Assembly: GCA_963761035.1 (NCBI GenBank)
Contig: CAVXFH010000002.1
Coordinates: 2,852,001 to 2,916,000 of the forward strand
Length of the DNA stretch: 64,000 nt
Direction of reading: 5' to 3'
Source: JARRQJ01 sp963761035
GTDB taxonomy: Bacteria > Pseudomonadota > Gammaproteobacteria > DRLM01
Position numbers and translations under genes: made by a program. Below the pieces are notes generated by a model, which was not told the origin of the DNA, ran no database searches, and saw only the letters and a program-made list of their open reading frames with translations. Shown piece after piece: positions 44,854-54,288 of this stretch; within the stretch, counting starts at the first letter, position 1, and every line of letters starts with the position of its first letter.

Positions 44854-45278
44854 ATCTACGTAAATTCCGCCGCGAGAGCCCCGCTATCGATCTCACGCCT
44901 CTGATCGATGTGGTGTTTATGCTGCTGATCTTTTTTATGGTGTCCACCACCTTCAAGGATCAATCCCTGATTCGTATCGATTTACCCAAGGCCTCCCAGC
45001 AACAGGAGCAGGAAAAGAATGATAAGGCCATCGACCTCACCATAGATGTTCAGAGCAACTTCTTCGTCAATGGCAAGCAGGTGGTCAATAATCAAATTGG
45101 CACCCTGATAAAGGCGTTGCGGCTTGCCATCGGCGATCGCGAGCCTCCGCCGCTCATCATCAACGCCGACGGCAAGACGCCCCATCAGGCGGTAGTGACG
45201 GCCATGGACGCGGCCCGTCAGGTTGGATTGGTGCATCTGTCCATCGCTACGCGCACTTCGGCCGACAAAATGCGCTGA
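44850..45278 (+). CDS. exbD: ExbD/TolR-family biopolymer transport protein
   Basis: A 142-aa protein with one N-terminal helix (about 18-36) carrying the conserved proton-carrying Asp in PLIDVVFMLLIFFMV, and a periplasmic domain ending in TPHQAVVTAMDAARQVGLVHLSIAT. It overlaps exbB by 4 nt (GTGA). Confidence 0.93.
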   Translation: MNLRKFRRESPAIDLTPLIDVVFMLLIFFMVSTTFKDQSLIRIDLPKASQQQEQEKNDKAIDLTIDVQSNFFVNGKQVVNNQIGTLIKALRLAIGDREPPPLIINADGKTPHQAVVTAMDAARQVGLVHLSIATRTSADKMR

Positions 45279-45282
45279 TTCT

Positions 45283-47079
45283 ATGGTAGGCAAAGAACCC
45301 AAAACGACGCGCCAAATCTATGCGCGGCTGCTGCGCTACAGCACGCCGCATTGGAAGGCCTTTGCGATATCGATGGTCGCGATGCTGATATTCGCCGCCA
45401 CCAACACCGGCTTCGCCGCCTTGATGAAACCCATGATCGATGGCAGTTTCGTGGCAAAAGATCCTAAAGCCATCCAATTCGTCCCCTTGATGATTATTGG
45501 TTTGTTCGTCGCCCGCGGTCTCGCGAATTTTGTATCCGCCTATTGCATGAGCTGGGTGGGGCGGGAGGTGATCCGCGAATTGCGCCGCGCCATGTTCGCC
45601 AAGCTGCTATGTCTGCCCGCGCGCTTTTACGATAAGACGCCTTCAGGGGAATTGTTGGCCAAATTGATCTATGACGTGGAACAGGTCAATCAAGCGGCCA
45701 CCAATGCTTTGACAAATGTGGTGAAGGACGGATTCACCATAATCGGTTTGCTGGTATGGATGGCCTATATCAATTGGGCACTGACCTTGATTTTTGTGGT
45801 GGCGGGACCGCCCATCGCCTATCTCATGACGAAAGTTAATCAACGGTTCCGCGGCATCAGCAGCCGCATTCAACATTCTATGGCCGATGTCACCGCGGTG
45901 AGCGAGGAGGCGATCTCCGGACATCGGGTCGTTAAAATATTCGGCGGCGAATCCTATGAAGCCCAGCGGTTCGATAGTATCAACGAGACCAATCGCAAGC
46001 TCAATATGAAGATGGCGGCGATAAGCGCCGCCAGCGTTGGCACCATCGAATTGATCGCCGCCAGCGCCTTGGCGGGTATCATCTATCTCGCGACGTTGCC
46101 CAGTGTCCTGGGGACGATCAGCGTCGGCGGTTTTATGTCTTTTGTAGTGGCTATGATGCTGTTATTGCCATCTATCAAGCGGCTGACGACGGTGATGCCC
46201 ATGGTACAGCGGGGCGTGGCGGCCGCGGAGAGCATCTTCCTCTTGCTCGACAGGGAAACGGAACAAAATCATGGCAGCAAACGTATCGCCCGCGCACGAG
46301 GGAGAGTGGAGTTTCGCCAAGTCTCTTTCGTTTACGACGAAGACAAGGGCGAGGTGCTCAAGGATATCAATCTCAATATTGCGCCCGGGCAGTGTATTGC
46401 CTTGGTGGGTCGGTCCGGCAGCGGCAAGTCGAGCCTGGTAAGTTTATTGCCGCGTTTTTATGAAGTGAGCCGCGGCGGCATTTTCTTGGACGGCGATGAC
46501 ATTCGTGAATTATATTTGGACAATCTGCGACAACATATCGCCTGGGTAGGGCAGAGCGTGGTGCTGTTCAACGATACCATCGCCCACAACATCGCTTATG
46601 GCGGGTTGGGAGTTGTCAACGAGGCGGAGGTTATACGCGCCGCCGAGGCGGCCCATGCCATGGAATTCATCGCCGGATTGCCCGACGGATTGAATACCTT
46701 GGTGGGCGAAAACGGCGTGCTGCTGTCCGGCGGGCAGCGGCAGCGGCTCGCCATTGCCCGCGCCTTGTTGAAAAATGCACCGGTATTGATCCTGGATGAG
46801 GCTACCTCCGCATTGGACAGCGAATCGGAGCGGCATATCCAAGCCGCCTTGGCGGAGGTGATGCGGCATCGTACCACTTTGGTGATCGCCCATCGCTTGT
46901 CCACCGTCGAGAATGCCGATCAGATCGTGGTATTGGATCAAGGCCGGATCGTGGAACAAGGACGCCACGCCGAGTTGTTGGCGAAAGACGGTCATTACGC
47001 GGGCTTGTATAAAATGCAATTTCACGGAGGTGCTACATCGGGTACCGAGGCGCCGCCCCATCTCGTTCATCATGCTTAA
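45283..47079 (+). CDS. msbA: Lipid A export ATP-binding/permease protein MsbA
   Basis: A 598-aa half-transporter that flips core-lipid A across the inner membrane. Six helices (about 25-320) precede an ATPase domain (about 350-590). Walker A is GRSGSGKSSLV, signature LSGGQRQRLAIARAL and Walker B VLILDEATSALDSES. The start is ATG 45283 (MVGKEPKTTRQ), 4 nt after exbD; an upstream extension of the frame lies inside exbD. Followed 31 nt later by lpxK. Confidence 0.95.
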   Translation: MVGKEPKTTRQIYARLLRYSTPHWKAFAISMVAMLIFAATNTGFAALMKPMIDGSFVAKDPKAIQFVPLMIIGLFVARGLANFVSAYCMSWVGREVIRELRRAMFAKLLCLPARFYDKTPSGELLAKLIYDVEQVNQAATNALTNVVKDGFTIIGLLVWMAYINWALTLIFVVAGPPIAYLMTKVNQRFRGISSRIQHSMADVTAVSEEAISGHRVVKIFGGESYEAQRFDSINETNRKLNMKMAAISAASVGTIELIAASALAGIIYLATLPSVLGTISVGGFMSFVVAMMLLLPSIKRLTTVMPMVQRGVAAAESIFLLLDRETEQNHGSKRIARARGRVEFRQVSFVYDEDKGEVLKDINLNIAPGQCIALVGRSGSGKSSLVSLLPRFYEVSRGGIFLDGDDIRELYLDNLRQHIAWVGQSVVLFNDTIAHNIAYGGLGVVNEAEVIRAAEAAHAMEFIAGLPDGLNTLVGENGVLLSGGQRQRLAIARALLKNAPVLILDEATSALDSESERHIQAALAEVMRHRTTLVIAHRLSTVENADQIVVLDQGRIVEQGRHAELLAKDGHYAGLYKMQFHGGATSGTEAPPHLVHHA

Positions 47080-47110
47080 AATCGCGGTCATATAAAATAA
47101 GGATTAGTTC

Positions 47111-48106
47111 GTGACCCCGGCATCGATGTGGTACGGCTCTCATCCTCTAAGCACGCTCTTGGCGCCAGTCGGGTGGCTGTTCGGTCTGATTGCGACGGCA
47201 CGCCGTTATACCTATCGCGTCGGCTTGCTGCGCCGCGACAAATTACCAGTGCCGGTCATCGTGGTAGGAAATATCACCGTCGGCGGCACAGGTAAGACGC
47301 CTTTGGTAATTTGGTTGGTAAATCGTCTCCAACAGGCCGGCTATCGCCCCGGGGTAGCGAGCCGCGGTTATGGCGGCGCCGCGACCCGATGGCCGCAAGC
47401 CGTCAACGGTAACAGCGATCCATATCTGGTCGGCGACGAGCCGGTGTTGATCGCCCGCCGCACCCTATGTCCGGTGGTGGTGGGACCGCGGCGTGCTTTA
47501 GCCGCAAAAATGCTGATGGCGGAACATAACTGCGATGTCGTCGTTTGTGATGACGGCCTGCAACACTATTCTCTGGATCGGGATATCGAGATCGTTGTGG
47601 TCGATGCCGCGCGGCGGCTGGGTAATGGGCGCTGTCTACCCGCCGGCCCATTGCGCGAAAGATCTTCGCGCTTACAGACCGTAGATATGGTGATCGTCAA
47701 CGGCGGGAACAAGGACAATGAATGCAACATGCAGTTAGTGGGCGAGCGGGCCAATCAACTACGGGACCCTGGTGTAAACCGCGAACTTCGCTATTGGGAT
47801 GGTAAGACCGTACATGGGGTGGCCGGCATCGGGAATCCAGATAGATTCTTTGCCCAGCTGCGCGCCCACGGCCACGTAGTGGTGGAGCATGCTTTTCCCG
47901 ATCATCATGATTTTCAGGCGGATGATCTGCGGTTCGGCGACGAGTTACCGGTGATGATGACTGAAAAGGACGCGGTCAAATGTCGCGCCTTTGCCCGGTC
48001 TAACCATTGGTATGTGCCCGTCGAGGCGTCACTCAATATGCGGGGCGAATATCAGCTGCAACAACTGCTGGCGCATGCCCTAAGGCCGCCAGTAACGGAA
48101 GCTTGA
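47111..48106 (+). CDS. lpxK: Tetraacyldisaccharide 4'-kinase
   Basis: Phosphorylates the lipid A precursor at the 4' position, at the inner-membrane surface. The 331-aa protein has an N-terminal membrane-binding segment (about 15-30) and the P-loop GNITVGGTGKTPLVIWL (about 57-72). GVASRGYGG, VGDEPVLIA, CDDGLQHY and MTEKDAVKC are family motifs. It starts at GTG 47111 preceded by AAGGATTAG. Confidence 0.95.
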   Translation: MTPASMWYGSHPLSTLLAPVGWLFGLIATARRYTYRVGLLRRDKLPVPVIVVGNITVGGTGKTPLVIWLVNRLQQAGYRPGVASRGYGGAATRWPQAVNGNSDPYLVGDEPVLIARRTLCPVVVGPRRALAAKMLMAEHNCDVVVCDDGLQHYSLDRDIEIVVVDAARRLGNGRCLPAGPLRERSSRLQTVDMVIVNGGNKDNECNMQLVGERANQLRDPGVNRELRYWDGKTVHGVAGIGNPDRFFAQLRAHGHVVVEHAFPDHHDFQADDLRFGDELPVMMTEKDAVKCRAFARSNHWYVPVEASLNMRGEYQLQQLLAHALRPPVTEA

Positions 48107-48178
48107 AACTGATAGGGGTGCGGTACAATGGGATTTGCGGTTTAATGCTTATCGGATGACGAGAAGGTAGGAAATGAT

Positions 48179-48358
48179 ATGGATAAGAAATTGCTGGATA
48201 TTCTGGTATGCCCCATTTGCAAAGGCCCGCTGGTCTATAAAAAAAGCGCCAATGAATTAATCTGTAAGGGAGATCGTCTCGCCTATCCCATTCGCGACGA
48301 TATTCCCATCATGCTTGAAGAAGAGGCGCGGGAATTGTCCGCCGAAGAGGAAGCGTAA
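48179..48358 (+). CDS. ycaR: Trm112/YcaR-family zinc-ribbon-like protein
   Basis: A 59-aa protein starting MDKKLLDILVCPICKGPL. It is the conserved UPF0434 (YcaR) protein. CPIC (11-14) and one later Cys (ELICKGD) represent the usual zinc-ribbon positions, but the fourth Cys is absent. AAGGTAGG lies before the ATG. It sits between lpxK and kdsB, as in E. coli, and its TAA overlaps the kdsB ATG by one base. Its role is not known. Confidence 0.9.
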   Translation: MDKKLLDILVCPICKGPLVYKKSANELICKGDRLAYPIRDDIPIMLEEEARELSAEEEA

Positions 48359-49137
48359 TGATATTTAGGGTGGTCATCCCGGCCCGCCATGGCGCCACGC
48401 GCCTTCCGGGCAAACCCCTGCGCCATCTTTTGGGCAAACCGCTGGTGCAATATGTCTACGAAAACGCTGTGGCGAGCGGCGCGGACGAAGTGGTGATTGC
48501 CACCGACGACCACAGGATTCGCGAGGCGGCAGAGGGATTCGGTGCAGCAGTGTGCATGACGTCGTCGGAACATCGTTCCGGGACCGAACGCTTGGCCGAA
48601 GTCGCGGAACGTAATCGCTATGCGGCGGATAGCGTCATGGTTAATGTGCAAGGCGATGAACCCATGGTGCCGCCTTTATTGATTCGCCAGGTAGCCGAGG
48701 ATTTAATTGCCAACCCCGCCGCCAGCATCGCCACCTTGTGCACCCGTATTGGCCAGTCAGATCAACTGTTCAGTCCTAATATCGTGAAGGTGGTCAAGGA
48801 TCGGCAGGACTATGCCCTCTATTTCAGCCGTGCACCGATTCCGTGGGACAGAGACGGCTTTGCTTCGAATCCTATGAGGGCGGAATCAAAGGCGGATTAC
48901 TTCCATCACATCGGCTTGTACGCCTACCGCGCCGGTTTTCTGCGCGAGTATGCGCAATTGCCCCCTTGCCAAATCGAACAATTGGAGTCGCTGGAGCAGC
49001 TGCGGGCGCTATGGTATGGCTATCGTATCCACATCGCCGAGGCAAAGGTCCCCATGGAAGGCGGCGTGGATACGGAGGAAGATTTGTTGAGAGTGGAGAA
49101 GTTGCTGAGGCATGCGCGCAGCGAAGCCGCAAATTAA
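48358..49137 (+). CDS. kdsB: 3-deoxy-manno-octulosonate cytidylyltransferase
   Basis: A 259-aa enzyme that activates Kdo as CMP-Kdo for LPS inner core synthesis. FRVVIPARHGATRLPGKPL (about 3-21) is the nucleotide-binding start; VNVQGDEPMVPP, YFSRAPIPWDRDGF, and HIGLYAYRAGFL are standard. The length fits. Overlap of one base with ycaR. Confidence 0.96.
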   Translation: MIFRVVIPARHGATRLPGKPLRHLLGKPLVQYVYENAVASGADEVVIATDDHRIREAAEGFGAAVCMTSSEHRSGTERLAEVAERNRYAADSVMVNVQGDEPMVPPLLIRQVAEDLIANPAASIATLCTRIGQSDQLFSPNIVKVVKDRQDYALYFSRAPIPWDRDGFASNPMRAESKADYFHHIGLYAYRAGFLREYAQLPPCQIEQLESLEQLRALWYGYRIHIAEAKVPMEGGVDTEEDLLRVEKLLRHARSEAAN

Positions 49138-49141
49138 GATT

Positions 49142-49432
49142 TTAAGAATTTTGGCTGGCATTGCTTAGGTCAAGATTAAGCAGCGCGGGATTTAAGTCAT
49201 TGCCGTCTTTATCGAATAATGGGATAGTAATCGTGCTGGGGACACGTCGATGCGCCTCCCCATGCTGATCCGCCTGGATAACGGTGTGCATCGCGCAGTC
49301 CCTCAAGACTAAGGCAGGGCCATCTTCGAGAATCTCTATAATCTCCCATTGTGACCCTTGATGCCGAACCTGGAGTCCAATCAGCTCGCGGAGATGTTCC
49401 ACCTGAATAATTTGGTTGTCAATTTTTTCCAT
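49142..49432 (-). CDS. Conserved hypothetical protein (96 aa)
   Basis: A 96-aa hydrophilic protein with no signal or membrane segment. It begins MEKIDNQIIQVEHLRELIGLQVRHQG, followed by ILEDGPALVLRDC and RVPSTITIPLFDKDG, which would fit a small beta-barrel fold of a type found beside LPS or rne genes in several Gammaproteobacteria. I do not recognise a named family. It converges with kdsB, leaving only 4 nt. Confidence 0.65.
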   Translation of the reverse strand: MEKIDNQIIQVEHLRELIGLQVRHQGSQWEIIEILEDGPALVLRDCAMHTVIQADQHGEAHRRVPSTITIPLFDKDGNDLNPALLNLDLSNASQNS

Positions 49433-49530
49433 TTAATTAGTATATCGCTCAAATGAAATCAGGCAACTGGAATAATTTAGCATTTAGCGATACGGCATTT
49501 ATTTGTGCGTTTTAATCGCGGAGACGCTCG

Positions 49531-50013
49531 ATGGTTAAGATTTTGTTTGTATGCATGGGCAATATCTGCCGTTCTCCGACGGCTCATGCCGTTTTCCAGC
49601 GGCTGGTCGAGGAGAGTGGCCTAAATGTCCATATCAAAATCGATTCCGCCGGGACCCACGCCTATCATATTGGCAACCCGCCGGATCCGCGTACGCAAGC
49701 GGCGGCATTGCGCAGGGGAATTGATATGGGTTTGCAGCGGGCGCGGCGCGTCGATCTCGAAGATTTTAAGTATTTTGATTATATCCTGGCTATGGATCAG
49801 GATAATCTGGCATTCCTGCGCGCGGACTGCCCGCCGCAATATGTCCATAAGTTGAAGCTATTTCTGGACTACGCGCCAGACTTGGCAATTCGGGATGTAC
49901 CCGATCCTTACTACGGCGGAGCATCGGGATTCGAGCAGGTGCTGGATCTGGTCGAGATTGCCTCGGAAGGTTTGTTGCGTCATATACGTCGACAAATGTT
50001 ACCGAGCCAATAA
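49531..50013 (+). CDS. Low-molecular-weight protein-tyrosine phosphatase
   Basis: A 160-aa cytoplasmic enzyme. The active-site loop CMGNICRS (C8 to R14, CX5R) is at the N-terminus. The general acid Asp is in DVPDPYYGG (about 121-129). Such enzymes (Wzb, Etp) counteract tyrosine kinases of polysaccharide export, but no such kinase is in the window, so the target is open. It lies between LPS genes and rne. Confidence 0.93.
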   Translation: MVKILFVCMGNICRSPTAHAVFQRLVEESGLNVHIKIDSAGTHAYHIGNPPDPRTQAAALRRGIDMGLQRARRVDLEDFKYFDYILAMDQDNLAFLRADCPPQYVHKLKLFLDYAPDLAIRDVPDPYYGGASGFEQVLDLVEIASEGLLRHIRRQMLPSQ

Positions 50014-50065
50014 TTGGCGTAACAAGCCGGGATCTCCGGCTCGCTACGTCAGGGAATTAAATATT

Positions 50066-52624
50066 TTAGCCGTTGGATTTGTCCGTATGAGCGCCTTTAT
50101 AGTGATTTTCAGCGGGAGCCGCTACGCCTTCGCGCGAAGATTGCGCGGCGGGGTAAGGGGCTGAGATTTTGTTTTCCAAATTCTCCCCCGATTCCCGATT
50201 CATGGTAGTCGCCGCGTGTTCAGCAGATTGAGACTGCTCCTGCCGATTCGAGGCGTTGTCCCAGGGAAAGGTCGATTGCGCCGGTTTGGACGGCGCGGAT
50301 GTAAATGGGATAGCCTCGTTGTTTGCCGGACCGACGTCATCGTTTTGCGTTGTCGCAGAGCCCCTATCGTTGTCAAACAAAAGATGTTGTACGTTATCCG
50401 CGGAATTAGTAACTGTGGTCGTCGGAGAATCACCGTGTGGCTGGAGTCCGGACGCGGGGACGGCGCCTTCGTCCGCAGCAGCAGGGCCGCCACTGACGCG
50501 CTCCGATTCATCGCGACGGCGACCCCGACCGCCCCGGCGACCCCGGCGGCGACTCGATCGCTGTGATTGATCACGCTGTGCCGGTTCCGTCCTTTCCTGC
50601 TTGGCCGCGCCTTCGCCAATGACAACATCCGGGGCGGCAACGGTTACAGGCTTTTCCACTCCAGGAGCGGCGGGTTTTTTGGGTGTAGCAGACTGTTGTA
50701 GTGTTGGCGGCTCCGTGGCCCTACTTTCGTCTTGGCGGTTGCGGGTGCTAGTAGCGGAAGATTCTTCCTTGCGGGCCGGACGGCGATGATCGCCGCGGCG
50801 CTGCTGCGCACCGGTGCCGCTGTGACGTCCTTGCGGCCGTGATTCCTGTCTGCCGCTAGCGCGATGTGCCGGTTTTTCCGTTCCCTTGGACGCGGCGGGC
50901 GGCACATCGATTTTAGCGGGAGCGCCGAACAAGCTCGTCCATAAGCGTTTGATGAATCCTTTTCTAGTGTCGATTTCAGATGCGGCGGCCTTGGCCACGG
51001 GTAGCGGAGCCGGGGTGGCAGGAGACATACCTTTTACCGCCGGCAGCTCCGGGCGAACGATTTCAGCATTTATCCAAGGCGTTTCCACGGCTTTGGGGTG
51101 TTCGGCAAGTTGATAACTAGTGGCCGCGCCGCCGTTAGTTTCCGAGACTTCATCCTTACGCAGACGTTTGACCTCATATTGCGGGGTATGGAGATGGCTG
51201 TTCGGCACCAGCACGATCGCGACGGTATGGCGAAGTTCAACGGCACGGACCATTTCCCGCTTCTCATTGAGCAGAAAGGTGGCGACATCCACCGGTAATT
51301 GGGCGATGATGCGGGCGGTGCTTTCTTTCATCGCCTCTTCTTCGATGAGACGCAGCACCGATAGGGCTAGGGACTCTATACTGCGAATCCGCCCTTCGCC
51401 CTGGCAGCGGGGACAAATGATTTGACTGTATTCGCCCAAAGAGGGCCTCAGTCGTTGCCGCGACATTTCTAGCAAGCCGAACCGGGAAATCCGTCCGATT
51501 TGAACCCGGGCCCGATCCTTCTTGAGCGCTTCTTTGAGGCGATTTTCCACATCGCGTTGATTGCGGGTAGGCGTCATATCGATGAAGTCAATGACGATAA
51601 GGCCGCCTAGATCACGAATACGCAGCTGGCGGGCGATTTCGTCCGCGGCTTCCAAATTAGTATTCAGCGCCGTTTCCTCGATGTCGCCGCCGCGAGTGGC
51701 GCGGGAGGAGTTGACATCGATGGCTACCATGGCTTCGGCATGGTCGATGACGATGGCGCCGCCCGACGGCAGGCGTACCTCGTGTCTAAAGGCGGCCTCG
51801 ATCTGGCTTTCGATCTGATAACGGGAAAAAAGTGGAATGGGATCGCGATACAGTTTGACCTTGTTCAGATACCCGGGCACCACCTGTTGCACGAAGTCCC
51901 GAGCCTGCTGAAAGACTTCCTCGTCATCGACAAGTATCTCACCGATATCCTGGCGCAAATAATCACGAATTGCTCGGATGATGACATTGCTTTCCTGATA
52001 GATCAGAAAGGGCGCCAGCCGGTCTGTAGCGGCGGTCTCGATCGCCTGCCACAAGCGTAGCAGGTAGTCGAGGTCCCATTGCAGCTCCTCCACACTACGA
52101 CCGACACCGGCGGTACGGATAATGACACCCATACCTTCCGGGACGTTCAGGGCGTTCATGGCTTCCCGCAGTTCACTGCGGTCTTCACCCTCGATGCGGC
52201 GGGATACGCCACCCGCTCGGGGATTATTGGGCATTAGCACCAGATAACGGCCTGCCAGACTGATGAAAGTCGTAAGTGCCGCCCCTTTGGTACCCCGTTC
52301 CTCTTTATCTATCTGAACGACGATTTCTTGACCTTCGTTGAGCAGGTCCTTTATAGGGCTTCGGCCACCGCCTTCACCTTGAGGCGTTTTGAAGTAGCTT
52401 GAGGAAATATCTTTTAAGGGGAGAAAGCCATGGCGGTCCGCACCATAATCTACAAACGCCGCTTCCAGGCTGGGCTCAACACGGGTAATTTTACCCTTAT
52501 AAATATTCGCCTTTTTTTGTTCACGCGAGAGTGTTTCTAAATCAAGATCATATAAATGCTGACCATCAACCAGAGCTACGCGCAATTCCTCCGGCTGCGT
52601 CGCGTTAACGAGCATCCTTTTCAT
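50066..52624 (-). CDS. rne: Ribonuclease E
   Basis: An 852-aa endoribonuclease central to mRNA decay and rRNA/tRNA maturation. N-terminal catalytic half (about 1-520): S1 domain (about 35-120), 5'-sensor and RNase H-like parts, DNase I-like domain with VAIDVNSSRATRG and VIDFIDM (metal Asp residues), and the zinc-link ICPRCQGEG. The C-terminal half is Pro/Ala/Glu-rich and largely disordered, with an Arg-rich RNA-binding patch (SSRRRGRRGGRGRRRDE, about 690-710). It is shorter than the E. coli enzyme (1061 aa), so scaffold sites may differ. The start MKRMLVNATQ is canonical. The long leader is shared with divergent rluC. Confidence 0.96.
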   Translation of the reverse strand: MKRMLVNATQPEELRVALVDGQHLYDLDLETLSREQKKANIYKGKITRVEPSLEAAFVDYGADRHGFLPLKDISSSYFKTPQGEGGGRSPIKDLLNEGQEIVVQIDKEERGTKGAALTTFISLAGRYLVLMPNNPRAGGVSRRIEGEDRSELREAMNALNVPEGMGVIIRTAGVGRSVEELQWDLDYLLRLWQAIETAATDRLAPFLIYQESNVIIRAIRDYLRQDIGEILVDDEEVFQQARDFVQQVVPGYLNKVKLYRDPIPLFSRYQIESQIEAAFRHEVRLPSGGAIVIDHAEAMVAIDVNSSRATRGGDIEETALNTNLEAADEIARQLRIRDLGGLIVIDFIDMTPTRNQRDVENRLKEALKKDRARVQIGRISRFGLLEMSRQRLRPSLGEYSQIICPRCQGEGRIRSIESLALSVLRLIEEEAMKESTARIIAQLPVDVATFLLNEKREMVRAVELRHTVAIVLVPNSHLHTPQYEVKRLRKDEVSETNGGAATSYQLAEHPKAVETPWINAEIVRPELPAVKGMSPATPAPLPVAKAAASEIDTRKGFIKRLWTSLFGAPAKIDVPPAASKGTEKPAHRASGRQESRPQGRHSGTGAQQRRGDHRRPARKEESSATSTRNRQDESRATEPPTLQQSATPKKPAAPGVEKPVTVAAPDVVIGEGAAKQERTEPAQRDQSQRSSRRRGRRGGRGRRRDESERVSGGPAAADEGAVPASGLQPHGDSPTTTVTNSADNVQHLLFDNDRGSATTQNDDVGPANNEAIPFTSAPSKPAQSTFPWDNASNRQEQSQSAEHAATTMNRESGENLENKISAPYPAAQSSREGVAAPAENHYKGAHTDKSNG

Positions 52625-53328
52625 GTTATCTGTTCTCTCAGGCGCACCGTCACCATTGCATTAGCAATGCCATGCCGGAGGAGAACCGGAATTCACGGTT
52701 CTCATGACAGGATCGCTCTACAGGGCTGGATAACCTATGGGGAATATTATCGCTTAAGGGCTGGGCATGCTTACTAGCGCTACAACGCTAATTGGCCTCG
52801 CTCGTGTAGTAGGCGGATAACTATTCTCTAAGGATTCAACAAGCCTGGGACCTACCTGCCAGTTCGACACGCTCCATGCCGGTGCATGGCGCCTCATTGT
52901 TCATCACTCTCATCTTGGGTTGAGCGATGTTAAAACCCATTAATAAACCGTCTTATATTAACTACCCGGTCATTCCTTCCCCTCAAATTGTCAAATGACA
53001 CTTTGAGGGGGTGTTCAGATTAGCCGCGCATATTCTTATGCAAGTTTCTTATCGCAAGCGATATAATCCCCTTAGTTATCTCCCTTTTGCCTAGGAGATA
53101 ACCCTATCTCCGCTGCGGATGAACTCAGCAGCGAGCGATTTCGTGCCACTAACTTCAGTACGACGATTATCTACCCCAGGGCGCGAAAAATTTTGTGGAT
53201 TTCACACTGCACCCCACTTTGAGGCACAATCCGTACTTCTGGAAACGTCGTGTCCAAAGCAATGCCTCGCTAATATATCAGCCTTATGCGGCGGCGGCAA
53301 ACCCTTAGTTTTTGTTCTCACTCAAGAA
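52625..53328. promoter_or_regulatory. Divergent rne/rluC spacer with a long leader
   Basis: About 700 nt with no gene. In E. coli a roughly 360-nt rne 5'-untranslated region folds into hairpins through which RNase E controls its own mRNA. The space here is enough for a similar leader. A large inverted repeat at 52979-53010 is described separately. A frame continuous with rluC runs back to 53119, but lacks family similarity. Confidence 0.6.
52979..53010. repeat. Long near-perfect inverted repeat in rne/rluC spacer
   Basis: CCCCTCAAA (52979-52987) pairs with TTTGAGGGG (53002-53010), and inside it TGTCA (52989-52993) pairs with TGACA (52996-53000) around AA. One T/C mismatch separates the two blocks. 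The stem is about 15 bp with a 2-nt loop. There is no T run on either side, so it does not look like a rho-independent terminator. Confidence 0.7.
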
Positions 53329-54288
53329 ATGAACGATTTTGCCACATCAAGGCGACATGCCACCGAACTGGTTGAGATAGGTCCCCACCAACAGGGCCAG
53401 CGCATCGATAACTTTTTGACAGTCTATCTCAAGGGGGTTCCCAAGAGTTTTATCTATCGGGTGTTGCGCCGCGGCGAAGTGCGGGTCAATAAAGGCCGGA
53501 CCAAGCCCACCTATCGTTTGCAGATCGGTGATGTGGTTCGTATCCCGCCACTGCGACGCGCCGAAGCTCCTGCGGCATCAGTACCGGGGAAAAAATTGAT
53601 CGCCCTTATTAATCAGAGTGTCATTTACGAAGATGACGGTCATTTAATTCTTAACAAGCCGGCGGGGATTGCCGTTCATGGCGGCAGCGCTATCAGTTTT
53701 GGCGTGATTGAAATACTGCGGGCTGCCCGACCCGAAGCGCCTTTTCTGGAATTGGCGCATCGCCTAGATCGCGACACTTCAGGTTGTCTAATAATAGCTA
53801 AAAAACGCAGTATATTACGTAATATTCATAAACATCTACGCGAAGAAGGAATGGAGAAACATTACCAGGCATTGCTCCGCGGAGAATGGCATGGCGGAGA
53901 GCGTCGGGTTACTGCGCCCTTGCGTAAAAATATTTTGCAATCCGGGGAGCGAGTGGTCAAGGTCGAGGAGGACGGCAAGCAATCCCAGACGCTGTTTCGA
54001 CCCCTGCAGCGCTGGAGCATGGCGACTCTGGTGGAGGCGGTACCAATTACCGGGCGTACGCATCAAATCCGCGTCCATGCCGCTTACCTTGGGCAACCCA
54101 TCGCCGGCGATGATAAATACGGCGATGCCGATTTTAATCGCACCATGCAGGAGAGGGGTCTGCATCGCTTGTTTCTCCATTCCGCTTCCGTGAGCTTTAC
54201 CACGGCCGCGGATCAACGGATCTCGGTAGCCGCCCCCCTGGATCCAGCCTTGAAGAAAGTATTGAGTACATTTAGTGACCCTCGGTAG
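53329..54288 (+). CDS. rluC: 23S rRNA pseudouridine synthase RluC
   Basis: A 319-aa RNA-modifying enzyme, in E. coli acting on 23S rRNA positions 955, 2504 and 2580. An N-terminal S4 RNA-binding domain (about 20-85, GQRIDNFLTVYLKGVPKSFIYRVLRRGEV) is followed by the catalytic domain with HRLDRDTSG (catalytic Asp) and ITGRTHQIRVHAAYLG. The start is placed at ATG 53329, since the upstream 70 codons of the open frame are not family-like. It is divergent from rne, as in E. coli. Confidence 0.94.
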   Translation: MNDFATSRRHATELVEIGPHQQGQRIDNFLTVYLKGVPKSFIYRVLRRGEVRVNKGRTKPTYRLQIGDVVRIPPLRRAEAPAASVPGKKLIALINQSVIYEDDGHLILNKPAGIAVHGGSAISFGVIEILRAARPEAPFLELAHRLDRDTSGCLIIAKKRSILRNIHKHLREEGMEKHYQALLRGEWHGGERRVTAPLRKNILQSGERVVKVEEDGKQSQTLFRPLQRWSMATLVEAVPITGRTHQIRVHAAYLGQPIAGDDKYGDADFNRTMQERGLHRLFLHSASVSFTTAADQRISVAAPLDPALKKVLSTFSDPR

